Assembly: GCF_018294505.1 (NCBI RefSeq)
Contig: NC_057803.1
Span: 687,302,678-687,366,677 of the forward strand
DNA from: Triticum aestivum
Lineage: Eukaryota; Streptophyta; Magnoliopsida; Poales; Poaceae
Reading direction: 5' to 3'
Length of the DNA: 64,000 nt
Shown: positions 10,498 to 20,649 of the stretch, piece by piece
Layout of the letters: each line of letters opens with the position of its first letter
How positions within the stretch are numbered: the first letter of the stretch is position 1
Made by a program: the position numbers and the translations under genes
The notes under the pieces: generated by a model
What the model was told of the DNA's origin: nothing
Seen by the model: only the letters and a program-made list of their open reading frames with translations
The model's database searches: none

Positions 10498-13400
10498 GGT
10501 GCACTTAGCGTGCCCCCACCGGTTCAGATCCCACTCGACCAGGCCGAGTGGAAGAGCGCAAGTGCTAGAGACAACAAAACACCCAGTGGGTGTACAGATT
10601 TGACGCAAACAATAAGAGATCATCTGAAAGAAAATATTTCAGGTAGCATATCCTAATAGAACAAGGTCAGTCCAAAGTCTACTTACCTGGACATTGGCCC
10701 GAAGAGCCGTGCTGGCATCGTAAGCAGCCTGGTTGTTCTCTTGCACCGTCTTCATCCGCTCCATCATCACGTTAGCCTGACGGATGGCCTCCGCAACCAC
10801 GTCCAGCTGGTTTTCCGGAACATGGTAGTTGGTGAAGAAGGGGGCAGACGACCCAGGTGCGGCAGCTTGGAGCTCCGAAGCATGAGGTTGGACGATTGAA
10901 TGAAACACCGGTACAATCGACAGTGCAGGGCGCTCACTCGACAATGGGACAGTGAAGGTTACAGACGCCCCACTTGCATCTTCAGATTGTTGGATGGTTG
11001 GTGTTGTCATCGGTCCTTGCTGAGACGTCTTGCCAGCTGCTACTTTTTTGTTCATTCTGGGCCTAGGGGCCACATCTTCGTCATCATCCGAAAGATTGAT
11101 GATGTTGGGTGGGGCTGCAGATAAATCAGTCGACCCCAAGTGAATTGCCAGAATTTAATCGACCAAATAATCAAGAACAAGATCATGAGAGTTTTACCTG
11201 GGTTGGAGGTAACCGCGTCTTCCATTTCCTCGTCTCGGTATTGGTAGGAAGAAGTTCCATATGTAGCAGCACTACAAATGTCAACATTCAGTCAGTTATG
11301 TTCTGTTGCTCGAGTCGACCAAAAGATCGGGTCAGATGATTACCCGGAGATGGTGGGGATGGTCACTTTGATTCTGGGCAAAGCCTTCGGTGGTTTGGAG
11401 GAGGTGGCCTTCAATGCTTTCGGCGTAGGAGGCGGCGCAGTCTTGAGTTGTTTCGATACCTTCTCAGTCGGCGCCGGGGAAGACGTCCGAGGGCGCTTCG
11501 AAGATTGCCCAGTCGGTGCGGCCGCCAGGTCAGGGGTGCTCGCCGGGTCGTGAGCGTGCTTGGACCTCCTCTCTCTGCGAGGAGGTGAGTCGACCTCTTC
11601 TTCATCACTCGAGTCGTCGCTCTCCTCGTTCTCCTCTGCATCCGAGTGTCACTCGCCACTCTCGGCCCTGCTCGCCCCTTCCTCGACATTTTGCTCCTGC
11701 ACTCCATTGGGCATCGAGTACATATCAATAAGAGCCTGAAAAGACAATGAACAAAAGAAATACAGTCGACTGTCAACAAGATGTTACACAGTGAATCAAG
11801 AAGATACTTGACAATGCAGAATCATACCTGTTCCGGCTGGCGCAAATGGTCGAATGGAATCACCCTCCTAGACCCCCGGGGATTATCTTTGTTGTCGGTG
11901 ATAACTCTCAGCCACTTATCCACCGTGTCTTCACTAACGTCCTCCAGGTGGATCCGAGTGGAGTCCTCGAGTCCCAAGTACATCCACATCAGATGGTCAC
12001 GGGCTTGGAGTGGTTGGCCGCATCGACTGAGAAAGACCTCCAGCAGGTCCATGCCAGTCACTCCGTCGCGGACAAGTTGGACGACCCGCTCGACCAACAC
12101 CTTCACCCGTGCCTTCTCTTCCGGGATCACCCTCAAGGAGGTGGGCTTCTCCACTCGAGCCAAGGAAAAGGGGGGAAGTCCAGTCGACTGACCCAGGGTC
12201 GGCTGGTCCTTGCAGTAAAACTAGGTCGACTGCCTGCCTCGGACCGAGTCGGGAAGGATCATAGCTGGGAAGGTGCTCTTGTTCCTCATTTGAATTCCAA
12301 GGCCCCCGCACATCTATATCACGTGCGTCCTCTCGTCACTCGGGTTGGCCTTCTTGACCGTCTGGGAGCGGCACATGAATATGTGCTTGAAGAGACCCCA
12401 GTGCGGTCGACAACCCAAGAAATTCTCGCACATGGACACGAAAGCAGCGACATACACGATGGTGTTTGGAGTAAAGTGGTGGAGTTGAGCCCCAAAGAAA
12501 TTCAAGAAACCATGAAAGAAAGGGTGGGGAGGCAAAGAAAACCCGCGGTCGACATGAGTGGCGAGGAGGACGCACTCACCCTCCTACGGCTGCGGCTCAG
12601 TCTCATTCCCCGGGAGCCGCGCCAATTGGTGAGGGATCAGTCCCCCCTCAACTAGGTCATCGATGTTGTCTTGACTGATTTTCGAGCGGATCCAGTCGCC
12701 CTGGATCCAGCCAGGCGGCAGGCCGGACCTCGACGAAGATCCGCCCCGGCTGGTCTTCTTCCCTTCCGCCTTCGCCGTCGCCTTCTTTGCGTGCTCCAAC
12801 GCCACCGTCTTCTCCTTCCCCATGGCAGCGAATCGAGTCCGAGCGGGGCTACCACGCCGAGAGCGGAAGCAGGCGCAGCGGAGAAATCTAAGGAAGAAGA
12901 AGGAGAATGAGGGCGCACTGTTCAAAAGCTCGGTCCGATGCCTTTTATAAGGACACTTCCGAGTGACTGACCTGTAGGCCCGGGCGATTTTATCAAATCC
13001 CACAACAGTCGCGCACGCGATATGTGGAGAAAAAGGTGGCGCGGGAGGCGACCTGCCTAATCCATCCCAATTACCGCGGCCTCCCCTGCCTGGCGTGCTT
13101 CCCAAGATTCGAATCCCGCAAAATCCGTGGACAGCAGAACAACTTGACATACGGAAGACATCCTCCGCATCATCACTCGGAACTCTTCAGTAAAAGTTCA
13201 CTCGACAAAAACTAAGAATGGATCAAGGCGACTGAAAAATAAGTTGGTTTCATCACCTCAGTTCATTGATCGAGAACAAGATATACTCATAGCATGAAAA
13301 ATGAGTCAGAAGTGTTCTCAACTCCTTCCTCACTCAAACCCTGATCCATTCGGGGGCTAATGATGAAGCTATACACCTAGGGTAGCGTCATGGATCTGTC

Positions 13401-13694
13401 CAAGATACCCTCCCCAAGGACATCTCTAAAGGAGCCAGAAGCACTCGAAGAAAAATCATCATCCACTCGACCATGAAGCTATGTTCCACTCGACAGTCTT
13501 GAAGACACTCGACCGTATGGACAATCACTCGACTACCAGAAGATCTAGAGCCACTCCACTCTGCAACGGACGGGAATTAAGTCATAGCTTTAATGGTCAT
13601 TATGTATCTTTATTGCAGGCGTTACCAGTAACGTCCCCATCTTTATGTACCTTAAACCCTTTGTAACTGAGGGCGGGAGGAGTCTGGCGAATTC
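9783..13694. repeat. Direct 3.9 kb duplication, copy 1
   Basis: From ACAGATAGGAAGACTTAAG to the GAATTC at 13689-13694 this block matches 15747-19657 almost base for base (offset 5963-5964, scattered substitutions and very few indels). It contains the right 715 bp of the solo LTR, exons 1-4 of the antisense gene, the element's polypurine tract and the first 334 bp of the Gypsy 3' LTR. Copy 1 ends one base before the position of the TATATAA box still present in copy 2. Confidence 0.95.
13361..13694 (+). mobile_element. Truncated Gypsy 3' LTR (copy 1)
   Basis: Begins TGATGAAGCTATACACC directly after the purine-rich tract CGGGGGCTAA (13351-13360), the expected plus-strand priming site. It matches 19324-19657 and then changes abruptly to Copia RNase H sequence at 13695. 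The LTR therefore lacks its TATA box, R and U5 regions. Confidence 0.85.
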
Positions 13695-15746
13695 AATATT
13701 TGGCTTACACCGTAACTTGCAAAATCTCTTCTCATCCAAGGGCTTGGTGAAGATATCTGCCAATTTCTCTTTAGTGTTGACGTGTATGATATCAATATCT
13801 TCCTTCACAACATGATTTCTGAGAAAGTGATGACGAATTTCAATGTGCTTTGTCTTCGACTGCTGAACTGGGTTGTGGGCAATCTTGATGGCGCTTTCGT
13901 TGTCGTAGTAGAGTGGCACTTGCTTTAGATGAATGCCATAGTCTTTGAGTGTTTGCTTCATCCACAGAAGCTGAGCGCAGCAAGATCCAGCAGCAATGTA
14001 TTCAGATTCAGCAGTGGAGAGAGATACACAGTTCTGCTTCTTTGAAGACCAACATACAAGTGATCGTCCCAGAAAATGACATGTGCTTGATGTAGACTTG
14101 CGATCCACCTTGTCACCAGCATAATCAGCATCCGAGAATCCAACCAGATCAAACTCTGAGCCCTTTGGATACCATATTCCTAGTGTTGGGGTGCAAGCCA
14201 AATATTGAAGAATTCACTTCACAGCTAAGTGATGCAATTCCTTTGGTGCCGCTTGGAATCGAGCACACATGCAAACACTAAGCATAATATCTGGCCTAGA
14301 TGCACATAGATAAAGTAAAGAACAATCATGGAGCGGTATACCTTTTGATCAAACTCTTTACCATTGTCGTCGGGACCCAGATGATGTTTGGCTGGCATTG
14401 GCGTCGTGAAGCCTTTGCAGTCTTGCATACCAAATTTCTTCAGGCAATCTTTGAGGTACTTCTCTTGAGATATGAAGATTGATGCCGTTGCGTTGCTAAC
14501 GTATTTGAAGACCAAGGAAGAACTTCAGCTCACCCATCATGGACATCTGATATTGCTCTTGCATCATATATCCAAACTCTTCACTGTATTTCTGATTGGT
14601 GCGGCCGAAGATAATGTCATCCACATATATTTGGCACACAAATAGTTCACCATCATATGTCTTCGTGAAGAGAGTGTGGTCGAGGGAACCAGATTTGAAG
14701 CCTTTGCTCTTCAGGAAGTCTTTGAGTGTGTCATACCAAGCCCGAGGGGCTTGTTTGAGGCCATACAGTGCCTTGTTGAGCTTGTACACCATGTCAGGAT
14801 GTTTTGGATCTTCAAAGCCAGGCGGTTGTGCAACATACACTTCTTCTTCAATCTTGCCATTAAGAAAAGTGCTCTTCACATCCATTTGATATAGAAGTAT
14901 GTTATGATGATTCGCATAGGCCAGCAGTATGCGTATGGCTTCAAGTCTAGCCACAGGAGCAAATGTTTCATCGAAGTCAATCCCTTCAACTTGAGTGTAC
15001 CCTTGACCAACGAGACAAGCTTTGTTTCTAACAACTTGACCATGCTCATCTTGCGTGTTGCAATATATCCATTTGGTGCCTATTATATTGTGCTTGCGAG
15101 GATCAGGACGCTTAACCAGTTCCCATACATTATTCAGCTCAAACTATTGAAGCTCTTCCTGCATAGCTTGAATCCATTCAGGTTCCATGAAGGCTTCTTC
15201 AACTTTCTTGGGTTCAGATATTGAGACGAATGTGAAGTGCCCACAGAAATTTGCTAGCTGTGTTGCCCTTGAATGAGTGAGTGGACCTGGTGCGTTGATG
15301 CTATCAATTATTCTCTCAATCTGTACTTCATTTGCAACACGAGGATGTACAGGACGAAGATTTTGCTCTTGCTGATCATTGTCATTGTTAGAGGGATTGT
15401 CTTCAGGATGAGCATTGTCTTCAGGTTGATCAGGTGCGGAGATGATAAGTTCCTCTTCAGGTTGAGCTTCATACGGTATGATTTCTCCAGTTCCCATAAG
15501 TTTGATTGATTCAGTGGATGGAACTTCATCTAGCACATTTGCCAGGTGCTCTCTTTGTGAGCCGTTCGTCTCATCAAACTGCACATCCACTGTTTCAACC
15601 ACTTTATAGTGAAAAAGGTTGAAGACTCTGTAGGAGTACAAATCCTTTCCATATCCAAGCATAAAACCCTCATGTGCTTTTGGTGCAAATTTTGAAGTGT
15701 GATGTGGATCCTTGATCCAGCACCTGGCGCCAAATACTCTGAAGTA
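13695..15746 (-). pseudogene. Copia pol fragment: integrase end, RT and RNase H
   Basis: Read on the minus strand from 15746. It holds the post-integrase region (MLGYGKDLYSYRVFNLFHYK, 15662 down), then reverse transcriptase with [36 protein letters not shown] and the [10 protein letters not shown] catalytic box (14954-14496). RNase H follows with SDADYAGDKVDRKSTS, LSTAESEYIAAG, HIEIRHHFLR and LADIFTKPL (14201 to 13700). Frame changes near 14510 and 14210 and the stop spacing show it is dead. Gag, protease and most of integrase are missing at the right junction, where it joins mid-LTR sequence. The 3' LTR is missing at the left. The motifs resemble the SIRE/Maximus-type lineage, tentatively. 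It probably belongs to the same family as the solo LTR at 9166. Confidence 0.88.
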
Positions 15747-16462
15747 ACAGACAGGAAGACTTAAGTGATGCCTAACACTCTTTGGCTCCGGGTGGTTAGG
15801 GATTTATCCTCTCAAGGAATTATCTCTCAAAGGCTTCGAGGTGGGTTGCTCTCAAACGACAGAAGCCGTGCTTTAACTCTGAGCAGCCAACCGTTTATGG
15901 TTGTAGGGGGTGGGCTATTTATAGCCACTAGGCAACCCGACCTGATTTGTCCGAAATGACCCTGGGTCACTAAGGAACTGACACGTGTTCCAACGGTCAG
16001 ATTTCAAACACACACGGCAACTTTACTTGGGCTACAGGCAAAGCTGACTTATCCAGCTCTGGATAAGATTTGCTCTCATTGTCTTCGCTCGAAGACATAG
16101 GATCTTGGTTAAGCATCACTTCAGTCATTCTGACTGGTTCACTTGGACCCCACTTAACAGTACGGTGGTTCCTATGAATCAACAAAGAAGAAAAAGAACG
16201 ACGAAACAACTAAGTCTTCGCGCTCCATAGTCTTCACTCGATGTCTTCTCTTGTCATAGTCTTCAATGTGACTGTCTTCACATACCACCTTTGACTTCAA
16301 TGTCTTCATACATTTTTAGGGGTCATCTCTGGTAGGAAAACTGAATCAATGAGGGACTTCTACCTGTGTTATCCTGCAATTCTCACAAACACATTAGTCC
16401 CTCAACCAGGTTTGTCATCAATACTCCAAAACCAACTAGGGGTGGCACTAGATGCACTTACA
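15747..16462 (-). mobile_element. Partial Copia LTR joined to the pol fragment
   Basis: Matches the right part of the solo LTR (9783-10497) and ends ...GCACTTACA followed by GGTGC, the same target bases as the solo LTR. On the minus strand it is the first part of a 5' LTR, correctly oriented for the neighbouring pol fragment. The end of that LTR, the primer site, gag, protease and most of integrase are deleted between it and 15746. Confidence 0.85.
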
Positions 16463-16651
16463 GGTGCACTTAGCGTGCCCCCACCGGTTCAGATCCCACT
16501 CGACCAGGCCGAGTGGAAGAGCGCAAGTGCTAGAGACAACAAAACACCCAGTGGGTGTACAGATTTGACGCAAACAATAAGAGATCGTATGAAAGAAAAT
16601 ATTTCAGGTAGCATATCCTAATAGAACAAGGTCAGTCCAAAGTCTACTTAC

Positions 16652-18786
16652 CTGGACATTGGCCCGAAGAGCTGCGCTGGCATCGTAAGCAGCCTGGTTG
16701 TTCTCTTGCACCGTCTTCATCCACTCCATCATCACGTTAGCCTGACGGATGGCCTCCGCAACCACGTCCGACTGGTTTTCCGGAACATGGTATGGTGAAG
16801 AAGGGGGCAGACGACCCAGCTGCGGCAGCTTGGAGCTCCGAAGCATGAGGTTGGACGATTGAATGAAACACCGGTAAAATCGACAGTGCAGGGCGCTCAC
16901 TCGACAATGAGACAGCGAAGGTTACAGACGCCCCACCTGCATCTTCAGATTGCTGGATGGTTGGTGTTGTCATCGGTCCCTGCTGAGACGTCTTGCCATC
17001 TGCTACTTTTTTGTTCATTCTGGGCCTAGGGGCCACATCTTCATCATCATCCGGAAGATTGATGACGTTGGGTGGGGCTGCAGATAAATCAGTCGACCCC
17101 AAGTGAATCGCCAGAATTTAATCGACCAAATAATCGAGAACAAGATCATGAGAGTTTTACCTGGTTTGGAGGTAACCGCGTCTTCCATTTCCTCGTCTCG
17201 GTATTGGTAGGAAGAAGTTCCATATGTAGCAGCACTACAAATGTCAACATTCAGTCGGTTATGTTCTGTTGCTCGAGTCGACCAAAAGATCGGGTCAGAT
17301 GATTACCCGGAGATGGTGGGGATGGTCACTTTGATTCCGGGCAAAGCCTTCGGTGGTTTGGAGGAGGTGTCCTTCAATGCTTACGGCGCAGGAGGCGGCG
17401 CAGTCTTGAGCTGTTTCGATACCTTCTCAGTCGGCGTCGGGGAAGACGTCCGAGGGCGCTTCGAAGATTGCCTAGTCGGTGCGGCCACCAGGTCAGGGGT
17501 GCTCGCCGGGTCGTGAGCGTGCTTGGACCTCCTCTCTCTGCGAGGAGGCGAGTCTACCTCTTCTTCATCACTCGAGTCGTCGCTCTCCTCGTCCTCCTCT
17601 GCATCCGAGTGTCACTCGCCACTCTCGGCCCCGCTCGCCCCTTCCTCGACATTTTGCTCCTGCACTCCATTGGGCATCGAGTACATATCAATAAGAGCCT
17701 GAAAAGACAATGAACAAAAGAAATACAGTCGACTGTCAACAAGATGTTACACAGTGAATCAAGAAGATACTTGACAATGCAGAATCATACCTGTTCTGGC
17801 TGGCGCAAATGGTCGAATGGAATCACCCTCCTAGACCCCCGGGGATTATCTTTGTTGTCGGTGATAACTCTCAACCACTTATCCACCGTGTCTTCACTAA
17901 CATCCTCCGGGTGGATCCGAGTGGAGTCCTCGAGTCCCGAGTACATCCACATCAGATGGTCACGGGCTTGGAGTGGTTGGCCACATCGACTGAGAAAGAC
18001 CTCCAGCAGGTCCATGCCAGTCACTCTGTCGCGGACAAGTTGGACGACCCGCTCGACCAACACCTTCACCCGTGCCTTCTCTTCCGGCATCACCCTCAAG
18101 GAGGAGGGCTTCTCCACTCGAGCCAAGGAAAAGGGGGAAAGTCCAGTCGACTGACCTGGGGTCGGCTGGTCCTTGCAGTAAAACTAGGTCGACTGCCTGC
18201 CTCGGATCGAGTCGGGAAGGATCATAGCTGGGAAGGTGCTCTTGTTCCTCATTTGAATTCCAAGGCCCCCGCACATCTATATCACGTGCGTCCTCTCGTC
18301 ACTCGGGTTGGCCTTCTTAACCATCTGGGAGCGGCACGTGAATATGTGCTTGAAGAGACCCCAGTGCGGTCGACAACCCAAGAAATTATCGCACATGGAC
18401 ACGGAAGCAGCAAGATACACGATGGTGTTTGGAGTAAGGTGGTGGAGTTGAGCCCCGAGGAAGTTCAAGAAACCACGAAAGAAAGGGTGGGGAGGCAAAG
18501 AAAACCTGCGGTCGACATGAGTGGCGAGGAGGACGCACTCACCCTCCTGCGGCTGCGGCTCAGTCTTGTTCCCCGGGAGCCGCGCCAATTGGTGAGGGAT
18601 CAGTCCCCCCTCAACTAGGTCATCGATGGCGTCTTCACTGATTGTCGAGCGGATCCACTCGCCCTAGATCCAGCCAGGCGGCAGGCCGGACCTCGACGAA
18701 GATCTGCCCCGGCTGGTCTTCTTCCCTTCCGCCTTCGCTGTCGCCTTCTTTGCGCGCTCCAACGCCACCGTCTTTTCCTTCCCCAT
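16652..18786 (-). pseudogene. Antisense Gypsy gene, duplicated exons 1-4 (copy 2)
   Basis: Same exon order and splice sites as copy 1, from the ATG at 18786 to the exon-4 donor at 16651/16652. Exons 5-7 are not in this copy because the duplication began upstream of them. Shared defects are a TAG at 18277, the Trp-to-TAG position before FYCKDQP, and the TGA in exon 2. Private to this copy is a TAG at about 18664 (GWI-stop-GE), while the TAG present at 12584 in copy 1 is still CAG (QPQEGE) here. Exon 4 is also disturbed: it is split into frames 16737-17102 and 16604-16900, suggesting a small deletion near 16790. Function of the family is unknown. Confidence 0.75.
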
Positions 18787-19323
18787 GGCAGCGAATCGAG
18801 TCCGAGCGGGGCTACCACGCCGAGAGCGGAAGCAGGCACAGCGGAGTAATCTAAGGAAGAAGAAGGAGAATGAGGGCGCACTGTTCAAAAGCTCGGTCCG
18901 GTGCCTTTTATAAGGACACTTCCGAGTGACTGACCTGTAGGCCCGGGCGATTTTATCAAATCCCACAACAGTCACGCTCGCGATACGTGGCGAAAAAGGT
19001 GGCGCGGGAGGCGACCTGCCTAATCCGTCCCGATTACCGCGGCCTCCCCCGCCTGGCACGCTTCCCAAGATTTGAATCCCGCAAAATCCGCGGACAGCAG
19101 AACAACTTGACAGACGGAAGACATCCTCCGCATCATCACTCGGAACTCTTCAGTAAAAGTTCACTCAACAAAAACTAAGAATGGATCAAGGCGACTGAAA
19201 AAGAAGTTGGTGTCATCACCTCAGTTCATTGATCGAGAACAAGATATACTCATAGCACGAAAAATGAGTCAGAAGTGTTCTCAACTCCTTCCTCACTCAA
19301 ACCCTGATCCATTCGGGGGCTAA

Positions 19324-19874
19324 TGATGAAGCTATACACCTAGGGTAGCGTCATGGATCTGTCCAAGATACCCTCCCCAAGGACATCTCTAAAGGAGCCA
19401 GAAGCAGTTGAAGAAAAATCATCATCCACTCGACCATGAAGCTATGTTCCACTCGACAGTCTCGAAGACACTCGACCGTATGGACAATCACTCGACTACC
19501 AGAAGATCTAGAGCCACTCCACTCTGCAACGGTCGGGAATTAAGTCATAGCTTTAATGGTCATTATGTATCTTTATTGTAGGCGTTACCAGTAACGTCCC
19601 CATCTTTATGTACCTTAAACCCTTTGTAACTGAGGGCGGGAGGAGTCTGGCGAATTCTATATAAGCCACCCCCTCCTCAGGGACAAGGGTTCGCACCCTC
19701 TGTAACACACACATATAATCCAGTCGACCGCCTCCGGGCTTCGAGACGTAGGGCTGTTACTTCCTCTGAGAAGGGCCTGAACTCGTAAAACTCGCGTGTA
19801 AAACTCCTCCATAGTTAAGATCTTGCCTCTACATTCCTACCCACCATTCTACTGTCAGACTTAGAACCACGACA
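19324..19874 (+). mobile_element. Gypsy 3' LTR, complete, with TATA box
   Basis: 551 bp from TGATGAAGC to ...ACCACGACA. It contains TATATAA at 19658-19664, followed by a Cys/Pro-rich leader-like stretch (CCACCCCCTCCTCAGGGAC) that is the probable transcription start and R region. The polypurine tract lies directly upstream. It is followed by GCTCC and Copia RT sequence without a gap. Confidence 0.85.
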
Positions 19875-20649
19875 GCTCCCACTCACTTTCTTGTAAATAC
19901 ATGCTTCTCCAAAAGTCTGTATAAAACCATATGCTTTGATAACACTATCAAAATGTTTATTCCAACTCCGAGAGGCTTGCACCAGTCCATAAATGGATCG
20001 CTGGAGCTTGCACACTTTGTTAGCACCTTTTGGATCGATAAAACCTTCAGGTTGCATCATATACATCTCTTCTTCTAGAAATCCATTCAGCAATGCAGTC
20101 TTTACATCCATTTGCCAAATTTCATAATCAGAAAATGCGGCAATAGTTAACATGATTCAGACGGACTTAAGCATCACTACTGGTGAGAAGGTATCATTGT
20201 AGTCAACTCCTTGAACTTGTTGAAAACCTTTTGCAACAAGTCGAGCTTTGTAGACAGTAACATTACCATCAGCGTCTGTCTTCTTCTTGAAGATCCATTT
20301 ATTTTCCATGGCCTGCCGATAATCGGGCAAGTCAACCAAAGTCCACACTTTGTTCTCATACATGGATCCAATCTCAGATTTCATGGCTTCAAGCCATTTT
20401 GTGGAATCTGGGCTCATCATCGCTTCCTCATAGTTTGTAGGTTCGTCATGGTCAAGTAACATGACTTCCAGAACAGGATTACTGTACCACTCTGGTGCGG
20501 ATCTTGCTCTGGTTGACCTACGAGGTTCGGTAATTACTTGATCTGAAGTTTCATGATGATCATCATTAGCTTCCTCACTAATTGGTGTAGGTGTCACAGG
20601 AACTGATTTCTATGATGAACTACTTTCCAATAAGGGAGTAGGTACATTT
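19875..20649 (-). pseudogene. C2 Copia reverse transcriptase, N-terminal half
   Basis: The minus-strand frame from 20597 starts in the linker before RT (EPRRSTRARSAPEWYSNP). It continues with KWLEAMKSEIGSMYENKVW, KWIFKKKTDADGNV, YKARLVAKGF and YNDTFSPVV. A TGA at 20157-20159 (KSV-stop-IML, expected Arg) interrupts it. The frame then resumes with WQMDVKTALLNGFLEEEMYM and SIYGLVQASRSWN and stops being Copia at IYKKVSGS, where G1 was inserted (19875). The YVDD box is therefore on the other side of the Gypsy insertion, outside this window. The Arg/Ser-rich linker and spacing match Angela-type pol. Confidence 0.88.

Larger units (their letters stand above)
7754..12823 (-). pseudogene. Seven-exon antisense gene of the Gypsy element, PF04195-like plus coiled coil (copy 1)
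   Basis: I assembled this by splice signals. Exons on the minus strand are 12823-11828, 11735-11344, 11271-11198, 11114-10687, 8754-8631, 8546-8259 and 8181-7754. All six introns have GT...AG ends and every phase joins in frame (2730 nt, about 909 codons). The start is an ATG followed by a basic, Lys/Ala-rich segment. Exon 1 resembles the 'putative gypsy type transposon' family PF04195 (PHPFFHGFLNFFGAQLHH; NTIVYVAAFVSMCENFLG; HWGLFKHIF). Exon 2 is acidic then Pro/Ser/Lys-rich, exon 4 is low complexity, and exons 5-6 are strongly heptad-like (AQQKLKKAQDEVAG; EGEVNKLKSSLNESNREV). In-frame stops occur at 12584, 12314, about 12224 and in exon 2. The last exon seems shifted near its end; the other frame would stop at 7698. 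Related extra ORFs occur in plant Tat elements, and their function is unknown. Confidence 0.72.
15747..19657. repeat. Direct 3.9 kb duplication, copy 2
   Basis: Second copy of 9783-13694. Its left edge starts inside the Copia LTR, so the Copia pol fragment is joined to the last 716 bp of an LTR (15747-16462). This is followed by GGTGC (16463-16467) and the same Gypsy intron, exons, polypurine tract and LTR as in copy 1. The right edge continues without a break into the rest of the Gypsy 3' LTR, so copy 2 is in the original context. Confidence 0.95.
1..19874 (+). mobile_element. Ty3/Gypsy LTR retrotransposon, 3' part, with antisense gene (G1)
   Basis: The window opens inside gag, and protease, reverse transcriptase, RNase H and integrase follow in Gypsy order to 5754. 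After pol come two tandem arrays, an antisense spliced gene, a polypurine tract (CGGGGGCTAA, ending 19323) and a 3' LTR (19324-19874, TG...CA). The right boundary abuts Copia reverse transcriptase sequence directly, so G1 inserted into that Copia element. The five bases GCTCC at 19875-19879 are the predicted target duplication, whose partner would lie left of the window. There is no chromodomain, integrase ends soon after a GPY/F-like stretch, and an extra antisense gene lies between pol and the LTR. That layout is known for Tat-lineage plant Gypsy elements (Grande and RIRE2/Retand type). Lineage assignment is inference. The element is non-autonomous now because every coding part has stops or frameshifts. 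Confidence 0.93.

Noticed and set aside
11846..12655. 269-codon ORF on the plus strand (and its twin at 17809-18618)
   Set aside because: It is the shadow of the antisense-gene exon 1, which has family motifs, a proper start and splice sites.
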